Source of the DNA: Rutidosis leptorrhynchoides
Taxonomy: Eukaryota; Streptophyta; Magnoliopsida; Asterales; Asteraceae
Length of the DNA stretch: 64,000 nt
Direction: 5' to 3'
Assembly: GCF_046630445.1 (NCBI RefSeq)
Contig: NC_092339.1
Location: 75,844,001-75,908,000 of the forward strand
In this document: positions 13,479 through 26,319 of the stretch, piece by piece
Position numbering within the stretch: position 1 is the stretch's first letter
Layout: each line of letters opens with the position of its first letter
The notes under the pieces: model-generated
Databases searched by the model: none
Told to the model about the DNA's origin: nothing
The model's input: the letters and a program-made list of their open reading frames with translations, nothing else
Position numbers and translations under genes: made by a program

Positions 13479-15013
13479 ACCCCGTACCAAATTCTTTCTC
13501 CTTTGAAACCCTAATCATCAAAACTTGTTCTTGTGCTCAAATTGATCTTAGAATCGTGTTCTTTGTTGTCTACTAATTTTAACAAGGTAAGTAACATGTA
13601 TTTTTGTGTTCAATTAAATGTTAAATTCATAGTTTTGTGTGGGTTTTGTAAAAAGCTTGAATTTGTGTCAAAACTAGTGATTTAAGTGTTGTTATGGTCA
13701 AATTGTTGTGGGTTTTGAGTCTATAACAAGTAGTGAACAAGTTGTGGTCGATTTTTGGCGTTTAAAACGAGCTCTAGATCGAGATTTGAGGATTTCATCG
13801 TGAAGTCCGTAGCCTTTGTTCAGTTTCTGAGGAAGATGAATACAGTCGGCCGACTATCGGTCGACAATTGACTGACTGAGGGTTGAACCGACCGACTGGC
13901 GAGTGAACCGACCGACTGAGTTTAACTTTCGGCCGATTGTGTAAATACTAAATAAGTCGACCGATTGAGAAAGTTAGTCGACCGGTTGTGTCAACAGTCG
14001 ACCAACTGTCTACGTCAGTCGACTGATTGAGGAGACAGTCGACCGACTGTGTGTCCAGGGCAGAATATTTTACCTAAGTGTTGATTGTTAGCCGTTATGC
14101 TGCCAGTTTGTATATTTATGGAATATGTGTGTATGTATATATGTATATATATTGTGATTATAATATTGTTAGCATTTGGAATATGATTTGCTAACTTGTG
14201 AGTATTGTTTTTAGGTGATACAGACGAGGAAAAGACTCGGTGATATTAGACTACCGAGTGATGCCGGTATCGGTGAGTGGGACTAACTGAAGAATATAGT
14301 ATATAGTAGCATGTTATATTATGACTGCCATGCTTGTTAGATATACTTATTGTTGTGGATAGTTAGTACATTATGATGACTGCATGTTGGTTGATGCTTG
14401 TCTGCTGGAGCCCAGTGCGTCCCTATTGTGTGGTGGCCTCGGTAAGAGAGATCAACCTGCGGGTTGGGTTCCTCATGTGGTGGCCTAGACAGCCGTGGTG
14501 TATATATATGTGAATGACGCGTCCGTCGTGTGTGGATTATGTATATACATACGGTGGTGGAGGAACTTCTGGTAAGCCCCAGTCCGATTAGCTGGTGGTT
14601 AATGGTTTGGCCGAGCTGCAAGAGTCTCTGTAGACGGCACTTGGGTGATGTTTGTGTGTTAGACTATGTGACATGAGTAGTATGACGGTTCCTGTATACT
14701 ATTGCCTATAGTTAGTTGCACTCACTTAGCTTCGTGCTAATCCCCCACATCTTCCCTGCAGGTTATGGATTTGTTGTATGATAGTTATCAAGGTGAATAT
14801 GGGATACTGGAAGATATGTTTGATAAAGCCGGAAACTCTGATGTCATGTCCTTTATATTAAAAGTTGTTTTAATGTTTAATATAACACCCGGTCATTTAT
14901 ATACTGATGAATTTATTATTAATGGGATTTTATGTATACACATGTTTATATTATATATCTATAAATTGGTCTTCCGCTGTAATTTATAAAAAAAATAAAT
15001 CTGGGGTGTTATA
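13479..15013 (+). repeat. 5' LTR remnant of the coding-free element
   Basis: It aligns with 19,472-20,986 end to end. The left edge is the Athila insertion point, and the right edge (GGGGTGTTATA) abuts the primer-binding site. Confidence 0.9.
13843..14052. repeat. Cluster of GTCGACCGACTG-like palindromic motifs (left LTR)
   Basis: About ten degenerate copies of a 12-bp motif close to GTCGACCGACTG lie in 210 bp, with spacers such as 'gagg' and 'tgtg'. The core GTCGAC is self-complementary. The same cluster occurs at 19,835-20,043. Confidence 0.85.
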
Positions 15014-15016
15014 AGT

Positions 15017-15028
15017 TGGTATCAGAGC
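15017..15028 (+). other. Primer-binding site (tRNA-iMet type) of the coding-free element
   Basis: TGGTATCAGAGC lies three bases after the LTR end and is complementary to the 3' end of initiator tRNA-Met, the primer of Tekay/CRM-like gypsy and of copia elements. Confidence 0.9.
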
Positions 15029-18000
15029 GTAGGTTTGGCAGCATGTGCACGGAAGTGACATGTTCCCAAACCATGTGTCGAGTCAAACATATCTTGGGGT
15101 GGGTTAAGTGAGTGAAGATGGTATTGACGAGTTAGTTAGCGGAAACGAACAGATTATCTACTAAGCTTTGTGTGTGAGATGTTGTGTTAAGACAGGTACG
15201 AAGATCGATTCCACCCTGCTGGTGCCTTGTTGACCCTCAGTACTGACAGAACTTCGGTGGATGCGTTTGATGCCAATTTGGATGAAGGACTTGACGCGTA
15301 TTAGTTGACATGGCTCCAATGATGAGGATTCAGTTGCAGAGTTGAAGAGGGTTAAGGGTGCGGGTGCGATCGAGGTGTTGATAGATACAGAAGATGTCTT
15401 CTTATTCATAAAGGTACATTCTTGTTACATTGCTGTAATTGTTATTATTGTACCTGTAGATTGTGTTCATGCCTTTGTCAATTTTGGTGTTTATTGTTGT
15501 AATGATAATCTGTGACGATTAGTGTTTCAAGTTGCGATTGATTAATTGTACTTGTAAGATAGAAGTAGATGACAGTTGACGGACACAGTTACGGTGACTG
15601 TGTCTAGAGCTACCCTGCCACTATCGGGATTTTATTCCCTTAGACTGACTGTTATATTCTATGAGAGTTTATAGATATGACCTTTGTGATATGGTGTCAT
15701 GCTATTGTGAATTGTTTGTTATATGGCCTGTTGTACTATATGTGAGATTACTGTTGGCCTAGACTAGAAGAATTGAAGTGAATGATTTGTAGTATTAACA
15801 AAAGACGAATATGAAGTCATTTCCTGACCGTTGACTGATGGGACACACATAGTGACCCATAAAGACTGATTAGGGTAGTGACCCCTTGATGAGTAGTGAA
15901 AGTCCCGAAACCTATTGTGTAACTATGTGAAGTGTAGTTTTCATGCTTGTTGACCGTGACTGAATCAATAGATGACGGGCCTTGTGATATTGTAGTGTGA
16001 CGGGACTTGTTGTGTGGGACTTAGGTGAAATATAATTCCTTTTTATGGATCGATGGGACACACGTAGTGGCCCGTGAGGATTGGAATAGAGTAGTAGTTT
16101 TCTTGTCTCCTATTAAGAGGACCCAAACCCTGTTTGTTACTGTCGTATGTATGTAGTTTGAGTGTCATGTATGATGTAGACTTTTGGTTCAGATGTTTGT
16201 GATCGTAGTAAGACCTTGAGGATTCGTTTTTTCTACCTTAGACTCATGTGAGTTGGTGGTGACCTTTAAGAAGTATGTTTGAATAGTGCTTTCCATGTAG
16301 TCTTGACTGAAGATAGGAAAATTATGTTTTGTTGTTATGTGAGGATTATTACTAGCCTGGCTGTACTGTTGCAGGATTTGACTAGCTATGTAGGACTCGT
16401 AGAGTTGTCCTGAGAAGTTGTTGACTTTTGTGAATTGATGTGACTCATTAGATGTCAGTATAAGAGACGTTCGTTTAGTGACTTTCTTGGAAGTGGAGAA
16501 GACTTTAATCGAAATAGGAATTCAGTTCAAGCTGAATTGTGATGAATCTTGACTAGGTCAGAAGACGTGATTAGAGCAGTGATCTTATTACTGTTAAGGT
16601 AGAATCATTGATCAAATAGTTCGATAGTGACTAATGTGATTATCTTATCTTTTGAAGATTTGAATGCAAGGTCGAGGACGGACAATAATAGTATTTGCAA
16701 ATAAGACGAAGTAAGTAGGTATAGTTTATTGAATGTTGGGTCGGATTTTCAATTATGGTTGCTAAAGAGGACTTAGTAGAATTAAGATCGAGCTGGAACA
16801 GAGTTACTTGTTTACCTACAAGACTTATTGCTGTTTTGACAGTCTTAGATTGTAAAATCTATTAGTTGGGATATAGTAGAAATTTATAACTAACGGTGAC
16901 TTCAGAAAATAGACCGTGTTGTATTGATGAATTCTATTAAGATCTTGTTCCGAAATACTCGAAATGAAAGTGTGATTTAGAATGATGTATTACGTCTGGC
17001 CAATGAAAATACATTGTAGTGAATCATACAGTAGTTTCGAGAGTCGGAAGAGATGTAACGAGTGTTAGATCGGGTGTTGTTTGACGATGATTGTGATTTT
17101 CGATGAACTGTTGACCGAGAGTAGACTTTTTCAACATAGTAATGTTAGTTGAACAATATTTGAACCTAGGCTATTGATGATCGAATAAGTCTTAGTTTTG
17201 AGTTCTAATGAAGTTCAAAGCAAAATAAAGTCGATGCAGAGATAGTTTCAGTGGTGCCAAACGCGTGTATTGATATCATTCGATGGACTCAATTGTTAGA
17301 TGGATGTTTATTGCTTGTGGGGTGGATATCGTTGACTTGAAATCCATGATTCGAATGATTAATGTTGATTTAATATTGCATTTTTAAGTGTTTTTTCTAA
17401 TGATGATGATATGAATAAAATCAGGTTTTAAGTGATGAATTTTGGGTAAGTATCAACTTAGATAAGTGATTTATGACGAAACCCTTAAATATCAAATTTG
17501 AACTAGGTATTTAATTGCGGGCTCTGGTAGCACTTTAACCAAGTGACGATTTTTCTGATGTAACTGTAGCAGTGTTGGGCATGTGTATTGATGTTACTTG
17601 AGGAAATTAATAGTTGGATAATTACATTAAGAATGTGTGGACGATTATTCTTTACTCAAGATTTGTGATGTAATGATTGAATTAATTTGAAAATTGGGTT
17701 GGTAATCATTTCTACAATGATTGAGTTGACCAGAATCACGTTTTTAGTCGTTGAATAATTGGGTGAATATTGAACCAGATAAGCGAATTTCAACGGAATT
17801 CTTGAATATCGGGGATTGAAACAGGTATTAAATTACGGAGTTTGAGTAATTTAGTGTAATTCGAGTTGATTTGGCTATGTTATTAGCTAAGTTTGTGTAT
17901 TCTAAGGTAAATGATAGCCATTATTCAGTGTTTTAGAGTGAGTTGATCTAGGAAATTCGATGAAGGTGACTCGGGGATAACCGCAAATCATGATTGACAG

Positions 18001-19162
18001 ATATCACGTACTGGGTCATTAGTAGTGACTCGAGAGTTAGTGTAAAACCTAGACATGAGATGGAATTTTTGTAGTATTTTGTAAGATTAATGATAGATCA
18101 AGTTTGAAATTCAGATGAAATTAGAATTGTTCAGTTATTAGATAGCGGCAGGTTGTCAGCATTGAATTTCTTTTGCTCGTGGTAAAGACTGTTTTCTAGA
18201 CCAGAATGTGAGGAACGATTCGGATATCGTGTAATGTAAGTAAGTAAGTTTGCAGATCGGCATATAGCGGGTCTCGACACTTGGATAGTAGACTAGCAGA
18301 TGATGTGTTTGGCCTTAGACCGATAAGTTAGCTTTTGACCTACGAGAATGGACGGAGCTTTGTAAGGCATATGACCGTAGGACATGATTTGACTTAGGTT
18401 ACGTTGTGGCCCGTTTTGGTGATTTGTAATACCCATGACCTTTGTTGATTTAGTGATGTAGAATTGTGGGCTTAACTGAGTTGCGTTTTCATGTGACACG
18501 ATGACAACAGACTGATGACTTAGAATAAACTGAATATAAGATTTAATGGGTTAACTTTATGGGTAATCTCGAAATTTGATGGATCAGTCCAATTCAATGA
18601 AATTGACAGTATATAACCGTTGGTATCTTCAGAAAGTGGGGTGTAGTGACAGTTTGACGTGAAACTTTTTGTGGAAGTCAATTAAGTTGATGATGGGTCT
18701 ATATTATACGTTTGGGTTGTCTTGTATTTGAATGAATGTTGATTGCATCTAGTGTTGAATTATTTAATCGTTATCCTCTTAGCATAGTGCTGGGATAAAA
18801 GATGACGTGAGCGGCCTTGTTAAACAGTTGATTGTTGGTACTTGGTTACCCCTTCGAGCGATAATTGTGATGCTATAGACAATTGCGGGATAAATTATCT
18901 GAATGTGTGTTGCATGATTGGAGTTGGTCGTAACAGAAAGGGTTAGCATTGACTTAGTGACGGTGAGTATTTAAATTAATGATTTTCGCTTATAGGTTGG
19001 CAGATGAGAAAACTAATGAACCTTGGTAATGCTTGTTATCTTAGGATGTGTTTTGGTGTAGCTACCGGTGTGACCAATTGTGTTGGTATTTGTTCCCTGT
19101 GACCCGTATTGGCTATGACTTAGTAGATTCCGAGGACGGAATCTCTTTAAGGGGGGTAGATT
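15029..19162 (+). other. Interior of the coding-free element, no recognisable genes
   Basis: About 4.1 kb has a strong G+T bias and low C on the plus strand, with stops in all frames at short intervals. The longest frames (82 and 68 codons, minus strand) have no recognisable motif. Two imperfect internal repeats can be seen. A 'gatgggacacacatagtg' block near 15,837 recurs near 16,052 as 'gatgggacacacgtagtg'. A block around 17,450-17,535 resembles one around 17,770-17,850, both containing 'aggtattaaatt'-like text. A purine tract (TTTAAGGGGGGTAGA) at 19,147-19,161 is the polypurine tract. Confidence 0.7.
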
Positions 19163-20986
19163 TGTAACACCCTCGAAGCGGGCCTAGCTGTTAGATTACT
19201 ATTTTACCCTCAGGTTGTGTGGTGTTATTATATGCTTTTATTCTAATTTTATATTTTGTATTATTTAATGTTGTGGATAGGACCAGTTTGTGACAAGGGT
19301 CACAGAACAGGTTTGTTTATTTAATTTGGACTCCGTTAGGGCAGTCAAATTAGGTACGAAAGATATTAGATAACTGGTAAATACCCGTGTGTAATGGGGT
19401 ATGGTGTTTGGCTTAAATATATAAGCTGGGAGATAGTTTTTTCTTTCATTTTCTTGAATGTTCTAAATAATACCCCGTACCAAATTCTTTCTCCTTTGAA
19501 ACCCTAATCATCAAAACTTGTTCTTGAGCTCAAATTGATCTTAGAATCGTGTTCTTTGTTGTCTACTGATTCTAACAAGGTAAGTAACATGTATTTTTGT
19601 GTTCAATTCGATGTTAAATTCATAGTTTTGTGTGGGTTTTGTAAAAAGCTTGAATTTGTGTCAAAACTAGTGATCTAAGTGTTGTTATGGTCAAATTGTT
19701 GTGGGTTTTGAGTCTATAACAAGTAGTGAACAAGTTGTGGTCGATTTTTGGCGTTTAAAATGAGCTCTAGATCGAGATTTGAGGATTTCATCGTGAAGTC
19801 CGTAGCCTTTGTTTAGTTTCTGAGGAAGATGAATACAGTCGGCCGACTGTCGGTCGACAGTCGACCGACTGAGGGTTGAACCGACCGACTGGCGAGTGAA
19901 CCGACCGACTGAGTTTGACTTTCGGCCGATTGTGTAAATACTAAATAAGTCGACCGATTGAGAAAGTTAGTCGACCGGTTGTGTCAACAGTCGACCGACT
20001 GTCTACGTCAGTCGACGGATTGAGGAGACAGTCGACCGACTGTGTGTCCAGGGCAGAATATTTTACCTAAGTATTGATTGTTAGCCGTTATGCTGCTAGT
20101 TTGTATATTATATATGTATATATATTGTGATTATAATATTGTTAGCATTTGGAATATGATTTTCTAACTTGTGAGTATTGTTTTCAGGTGATACAGACGA
20201 GGAAAAGACTCGGTGATATTAGACTACCGAGTGATGCCGGTATCGGTGAGTGGGACTAGCTGGAGAATATAGTATATAGTAGCATGTTATATTATGACTG
20301 CCATGCTTGTTAGATATACTTATTGTTGTGGATAGTTAGTACATTGTGATGACTGCATGTTGGTTGATGCTTGTCTGCTGGAGCCCAGTGCGTCCCTATT
20401 GTGTGGTGGCCTCGGTTGGAGAGATCAACCTGCGGGTTGGGTTCCTCATGTGGTGGCCTAGACAGCCGTGGTGTATATATATGTGAATGACGCATCCGTC
20501 GCGTGTGGATTATGTATATACATACGGTGGTGGAGGAACTTCTGGTAAGCCCCACTCCGATCAGCTGGTGGTTAATGGTTTGGCCGAGCCGCCAGAGTCT
20601 CTGTAGATGGCACTTGGGTGATGTTTGTGTGTTAGACTATGTGACATGAGTAGTATGACGGTTCCTGTATACTATTGCCTATAGTTAGTTGCACTCACTT
20701 AGCTTCGTGCTAATCCCCCACATCTTCCCTGCAGGTTATGGATTTGTTGTATGATAGTTATCAAGGTGAATATGGGATGCTGGAAGATATGTCTGATAAA
20801 GCCGGAAACTCTGATGTCGTGTCCTTTATATTAAAAGTTGTTTTAATGTTTAATATAACACCCGGTCATTTATATACTGATGAATTTATTATTAATGGGA
20901 TTTTATGTATACACATGTTTATATTATATATCTATAAATTGGTCTTCCACTGTAATTTATAAAAAAAATAAATCTGGGGTGTTATA
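19163..20986 (+). repeat. 3' LTR of the coding-free element (1,824 bp)
   Basis: It begins TGTAACACCC after the polypurine tract and ends GGGGTGTTATA. The flanking five bases on the right are GTTTA. It carries the GTCGACCGACTG-like cluster at 19,835-20,043. Confidence 0.9.
19835..20043. repeat. Cluster of GTCGACCGACTG-like palindromic motifs (right LTR)
   Basis: This is the second copy of the cluster described for 13,843-14,052. It is slightly closer to a consensus, with clean CAGTCGACCGACTG units. Confidence 0.85.
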
Positions 20987-23900
20987 GTTTAATTGTCAAA
21001 TTTTGTGAAAATTTGAAAAATTTTCATTAAAATGAATTCAAAATCCTGTTTATACATATTTATGAATGATAAAACTAGGTGTTAATGCCGAAATTATTGT
21101 TACCTCGGAGAGAACATAAATGGAGAAACAACCCAAAATGTTAGAATTCATTTAAAATGGAATAGAGGAGAATAAAAAGGCAAAGAAAGATGTAAATAAA
21201 AGCTAAGTGCGGGAAGAATTTACCAGTTTCTTTAAAACACATATCACATATTTGGTACAGATTATTGCAGGTACTTTTGTTTTGGACAATTTTAATCAGT
21301 TTTACCTAATTTATTGTAATATATTTGAAAGAAAGATGAATCTGCACGATGAATCAATTCCATCATTAAAAGGAAGTAAAGTCTTCCGAAAAAAACACGC
21401 GCTTCTTGACTTAGGTCAGGAAGTTGTCGTCCAGACCAGCTGTAGGTTGACAAAAAATCTAGAAAAGTCATCTCTAAAATCAGCAGGAAATCCACGGACC
21501 TCAGCATCAAACAGGGTCGCCAAGTGGTCAGACTTATCCTAACCATGAGAGGATCTGTCTCATAAAATGGGGAGGGCGCCGTGCAAATTAGCTTGATAAG
21601 ACTAATGAATCAGACCCCCAAAAAGGATAATCTCCTTAAAGATTAAAAATCAGCTTTTAAGCCTGATATTACTCAATCCTTGAGATTGACTTTAAAGATT
21701 GAGAATTTCAAACTCATGGAATTCAATGATATCTAAACTCGAGCTTGAACGAGAAAATATTTTGATCAAAATTACAAACCGATTTGTTTTCTGAAAACCC
21801 AATTTCAATGCGTTCATTACCATTGAACGTAAAATCCTAAGAATTCACCTGGAATTCATTAGGTCACCTGAACCAAATCAGGTGTCAACCGTAAGAACGG
21901 TGGTTGCATAGCATGGTCGAAGACAGGACCTTGTGCCAGACCAAAAAACTAAAGGGTGATCTTTAGTATTGCTCCTACAAAGAATAGTAATTGCATCCGA
22001 CACGTTTTTGACCATAATTATCTGCATGTCACGGGACATTGCCTTAATAGTTGCTTGTCCATCGCTTTCCTTTACAAACGGATGGTAGTTTACCGAAAGG
22101 TAATATACGGAGCAAGTATACTGGACGTGTGCTTTCCTAATACATGGTTAGCAAGTGGGTGACACAAAACTGCAAGTTTTGAACTAAAATTTTAAAATAT
22201 GAAACCCACACAACCCACAAAAATATTTTGCAAACACCGGTGAAGGGTTATTCCGGAAAACTTATCTAGGGTAAAAGCTAGATTGAATTTTCAAAAGATC
22301 AAATGTTTTCATAAAGATCCAATTTCCTTAAAGGATCTAAATTTTTATAAGTCATGTGGGACTGTAAACCACACCGTTACTATCATTGTTTATACCGCCG
22401 TATCAAAATCACTGATGTATAAAGTGTGAGAATAAAAAAAAGTGATTCGAGTGAAGTGTGATTTTATTTCAAGTTATGTATTGCTTGAGGACAAGCAACG
22501 CTCAAGTGTGGGGATATTTGATAGTGCTCCAAATGAACATATATTTAAGCACAATATCCTTCCAATATGTAAAGCTTTTAGTTGCAATTGTTCTATTTTT
22601 ATGTAATATTTGTTTAAATAAATAAGTGCGAAGACAAAAGAAGAAAACGACGATTTGAAGACGCAAATGACCAAAAAGCTCAAATGAACAAGATATAATT
22701 CAAGTGGTTCCATTTATTGATAAGAAACGTCTAAAAATGACAAGAGTACGAGTCGCGGAATGCAAAGTACAAGATATCTCCGCGTACGAAAGGACGTTCG
22801 AAAATTCGGAACCGGGACATGAACCAACTATCAACGCGCGACGTAACAGAGCTAAAATTGCAAGTCAACTATGCACATAAATATAATATAATATATAAAT
22901 AATTCTTAAAATTATATATATATTATATTATATATTAAAAACCATCGGCAAACTAGAAAACAAAAGCATGTGAGTTGGATCAGAGGGCCATACAGAAGGC
23001 ACAAAATCCATGCCATCGCATGGGCATCAGAATCTGGCCAAGTGCTATAAAAAGCGACGAATTCTGCACGAAATATACACAATTTTTTCAATCCCTCTTT
23101 CTCTCTATGTAATATATAATTATAATTATAATTATAATTATAATTAAGATTAATAATAAATTATGGTTTAGTTGGGTTAATGTAAGAAATGTTTTACGGA
23201 TTTTAAAGTCGGAACTCTGTCCGTGTAACGCTACGCGATTAATTACCACTGTAAGCTATGTTCTTCCTTTTTAATTAATGTCTCGTAACTAAGTTATTAT
23301 TATGCTTATTTAAGCCAAAGTAATCGTGATGTTGGACTAAAAATTAAGATTGGGTTATTAGATTTTGTACCATAATTAAGGTTTGGACAAAAGGCCGACA
23401 CTTGTGGACATTGGACTATTGACTATTAATAGATAGGGGGTATTGTCTAATCGAATGACAACTCATTAGAATCTGTCGAACCTATCTTCAAATTAGTTAA
23501 TCTAATAATTATTAAAATGATTATGTATGTTTTATTTAGTGACATTTATACGATATCTTTTATGATCATTTAATTAATTATTCGGGTTGGGTAATTGATT
23601 ATTCATTCTGATCAAGTGGGTAAATTAATATTAATATCTCATTAAAACAGGGGTGGATTACATACAAGGATAATTGATGTAATTGTTAACAAAGTATTAA
23701 AACATTGGATTACACGCAGTCGATAACCTGGTGTAATCATTAAACAAAGTATTAAAACCTTGTTACAGTTCGAATCCCTAATTAGATGGAATATTTGACT
23801 TCGGGAATAAGGTTAATTTGACGAGCATTTTATAATTATGACCGATGGACTATTATGGACAAAAACCAGATAGGTATCAAATAAACCAGGACAAAGGACA

Positions 23901-24402
23901 ATTAACTCGGGTAACAATTAATTATAATCAAAACGTCAAACATCATGGTTACGGAAGTTTAAATAAGCATAATTGTTTTATTTTATATCTCATCGTACTT
24001 TTATTTACTGTCATTTATTTATTGTAATTTTAAATATTGTTATTTATTTTACGCATTTTAATTATCGTCATTTATCTTTACGCTTTATTTAAAATTGACA
24101 AACCGGTCATTAAACGGTAAAATCCCCCTTTTATAATATTACTACTTATATAATTATATATATTTTATACAAATATAGTTGTTAAAAATATAGTACGTAT
24201 TCACTACCTCTCTGTGGAATGAACCTGACTTACTAAAAACTACACTACTCTACGATTAGGTACACTGCATATAAGTGTTGTAGCAAGGTTTAGGTATATA
24301 CACTCTATAAATAAATAAATAACTTGTGTCAAATTGTATCGTATTTAATAGTTTTTCGCAATAAAAATATAACTATTTCGTACCCCTCCGCTGCACACAT
24401 CA
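20987..24402 (+). mobile_element. Athila-type element copy 2, 3' end only, plus strand
   Basis: The segment 20,987-22,518 is the 3' non-coding end of an Athila-like interior. It ends in the typical block GAGGACAAGCAACGCTCAAG-TGTGGGG, a polypurine-containing motif that precedes Athila/Tat 3' LTRs. It is followed by an LTR at 22,519-24,402. The interior has no long ORF; a 111-codon plus-strand frame at 21,207-21,542 has no recognisable motif. The rest of the element lies beyond the coding-free element inserted in it, left of the window. Broken by insertion; age cannot be measured from one LTR. Confidence 0.75.
22519..24402 (+). repeat. 3' LTR of Athila copy 2 (1,884 bp)
   Basis: It starts TGATAGTGCTCC and ends CACACATCA. 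It is collinear with the LTR of Athila copy 1 in reverse orientation, sharing for example CTTTTAGTTGCAATTGTTCT near the start and the 'attaggtacactgc' block near the end. The base after it (24,403) resumes inside an unrelated LTR, so GAGTT (24,403-24,407) is the candidate right-hand target duplication. Confidence 0.85.
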
Positions 24403-24821
24403 GAGTTCATCAAGATTATTACTAGGACAATTATAGTTGGATATATTAGGAAATGGTATGCATTCCGTCAACTTTCGATGTAATGAAAGTTTATCTTTTT
24501 AAAAACGAATGCAATGTTTGTAAAAAGTATCATATAGAGGTCAAGTACCTCGCGATGTAACCAAATGTAATGTATTCATCCAGATGGATTAGGACGGGTT
24601 TTTATAGGTGATAACACCTATAAAAACCCGTCCTAATCCATCTGGACGAATACATTACATTTGGTTACATCGCGAGGTACTTGACCTCTATATGATACAT
24701 TTTACAAACATTGCATTCGTTTTTAAAAGACAAACTTTCATTACATCGAAAGTTGACAGCATGCATGCCATTTCATAATATATCCAACTATAATTGACTT
24801 AATAATAATCTTGATGAACTC
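24403..24821. repeat. Long palindrome: two LTR ends tail to tail
   Basis: The left arm 24,403-24,610 and right arm 24,615-24,821 are reverse complements with about 11 mismatches (about 95% identity), separated by only ATAA. Both arms are the last 208 bp of an LTR related to the one at 52,747-55,113. The left arm is cut at 24,403 by Athila copy 2. The right arm continues into the full minus-strand LTR. The structure can form a large hairpin. Confidence 0.9.
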
Positions 24822-25691
24822 AACGACTCGAATGCAACGTCTTTTGAAATATGTCATGAATGACTCCAAGTAATATCTCTAAAATGAGAAAATGCACAGC
24901 GGAAAGTTTCTTCAATACCTGAGAATAAACATGCTTTCAAGTGTCAACCAAAAGGTTGGTGAGTTCATTAGTTTATCGTAAACATTCATTTCCATCATTT
25001 TAATAAACCACAAGATTTTCATTTCCATTTCTCATAAAAAATACGTCCCATGCATAGAGACAAAAATAATCATCCATATGGATTGAACACCTGGTAACTA
25101 ACATTAACAAGATGCATATAAGAATATCCCCTATCATTCCAGGACATCCATCGGACATGATAAATACGAATTCGAAGTACTAAAGCATCCGCTACTTTGG
25201 ATGGGGTTTGTTAGGCCCAATAGATCTATCTTTAGGATTCGCGTCAATTAGTAGATCGGTTTACTAATTCTTAGGTTACCAAGCAAAAAGGGCATATTCG
25301 GCATCGATCATTCAACCATATAATGTAGTTTCAATTACTTGTGTCTATTTCGTAAAACATTTATAAAAGTAGCACATGTATTCTCAGTCCCAAAAATATA
25401 TATATTGCAAAAGCATTTAAAAAGGGAGCAAATGAAACTCACAATACTGTATTTTGTAGTAAAAATACATATGACGACATTGAACAATGCAGGGTTGGCC
25501 TCGGATTCACGAACCTATATTATTTGTATATTTATTAATATACATAATGGAGATCGAACAAATATATATATAAATTTATTAGTTATATTCCTTTTATATT
25601 AATAATATATATATGTTTCATATATTCATTTTGTATATAAAAATATTAATTTTCGTTATGTTATATGTATTAATTATATCTTTAATATACA

Positions 25692-25693
<2 letters not shown>

Positions 25694-25762
<69 letters not shown>
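25694..25762. repeat. (TA)n microsatellite
   Basis: About 69 bp of pure AT dinucleotide inside the minus-strand LTR. Confidence 0.95.
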
Positions 25763-25766
<4 letters not shown>

Positions 25767-26316
25767 TGTATATTAGTAATAGTAGTTATACTAATACCAA
25801 AATAATTTTGATAGTGGTAAAAATGTTGATAATTATAATACTTAATATTACTAATAAGATAATAACGTTAATATTTCTATTAATGATAATAATAATAATG
25901 ATTATAATTTTAAAAATATTAATTTTACTGTTAATGACAGTTTTGATAATGATTTTGATAATTATATAATAAAAATACTCATATTAATAATTATGCTTAT
26001 GTTGATAATAATAATTTTAGTATTTACAAAATGATGCCAATACTAATATTTATAACAATAACTTGTATTATTTTCATAATAATATTAATAATAATAATCA
26101 TAATCATATCAATACCTATTTTAATATTAGTAGTAATAATGATAATATTAATATTTAATGATAATAATAATAATAATAAATTGTAGTATGATAGTTATAA
26201 TATTACTTAACTTATCATTAATAATAATAATATTCATTTTTGTAGTTATAATCCTAATATTAATAAAAATAATATTTACTACTTGTGTTAACAACAATAC
26301 TAATAATAATGATATT

Positions 26317-26319
26317 ACC

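Larger units (their letters stand above)
13479..20986 (+). mobile_element. Coding-free LTR retrotransposon (LARD-like), 5' LTR truncated by Athila insertion
   Basis: Two direct copies of an LTR (13,479-15,013 partial and 19,163-20,986 full) bracket a 4.15-kb interior. LTR termini are TGTAACACCC and GGGGTGTTATA. A tRNA-iMet-type primer site follows the left LTR and a purine tract precedes the right one. The interior has no gag or pol reading frame on either strand. By eye the LTR copies differ at about 35 of roughly 1,515 aligned bases plus one 20-bp indel, about 2.3%. At 1.3e-8 per site per year that is of order 1 million years. So the lack of coding is not due to long decay, and the element must have been moved by another element's proteins. 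The first about 309 bp of its 5' LTR are displaced left of the window by Athila copy 1. Confidence 0.85.

Noticed and set aside
14337-14621. 94-codon minus-strand ORF, with an 81-codon counterpart at 20,310-20,555
   Set aside because: It lies within the LTRs of the coding-free element and is present twice only because the LTR is. No recognisable domain, and no conservation argument beyond LTR identity.
14765-14989. 74-codon plus-strand ORF in both LTR copies (also 20,738-20,962)
   Set aside because: LTR sequence. The frame ends in the AT-rich LTR terminus, and the substitutions between copies show no synonymous bias that I can see in so few sites.
21207-21542. 111-codon plus-strand ORF as a small gene
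   Set aside because: It lies in the 3' non-coding end of Athila copy 2, overlaps an antisense frame of similar length, and has no motif.
25613-25969. 118-codon hydrophobic ORF rich in Ile/Tyr
   Set aside because: It is a translation of the TA/AAT microsatellite inside an LTR, with no motif. The same applies to the frames at 26,158-26,479, 28,353-28,541, 51,240-51,470 and 56,632-56,899.
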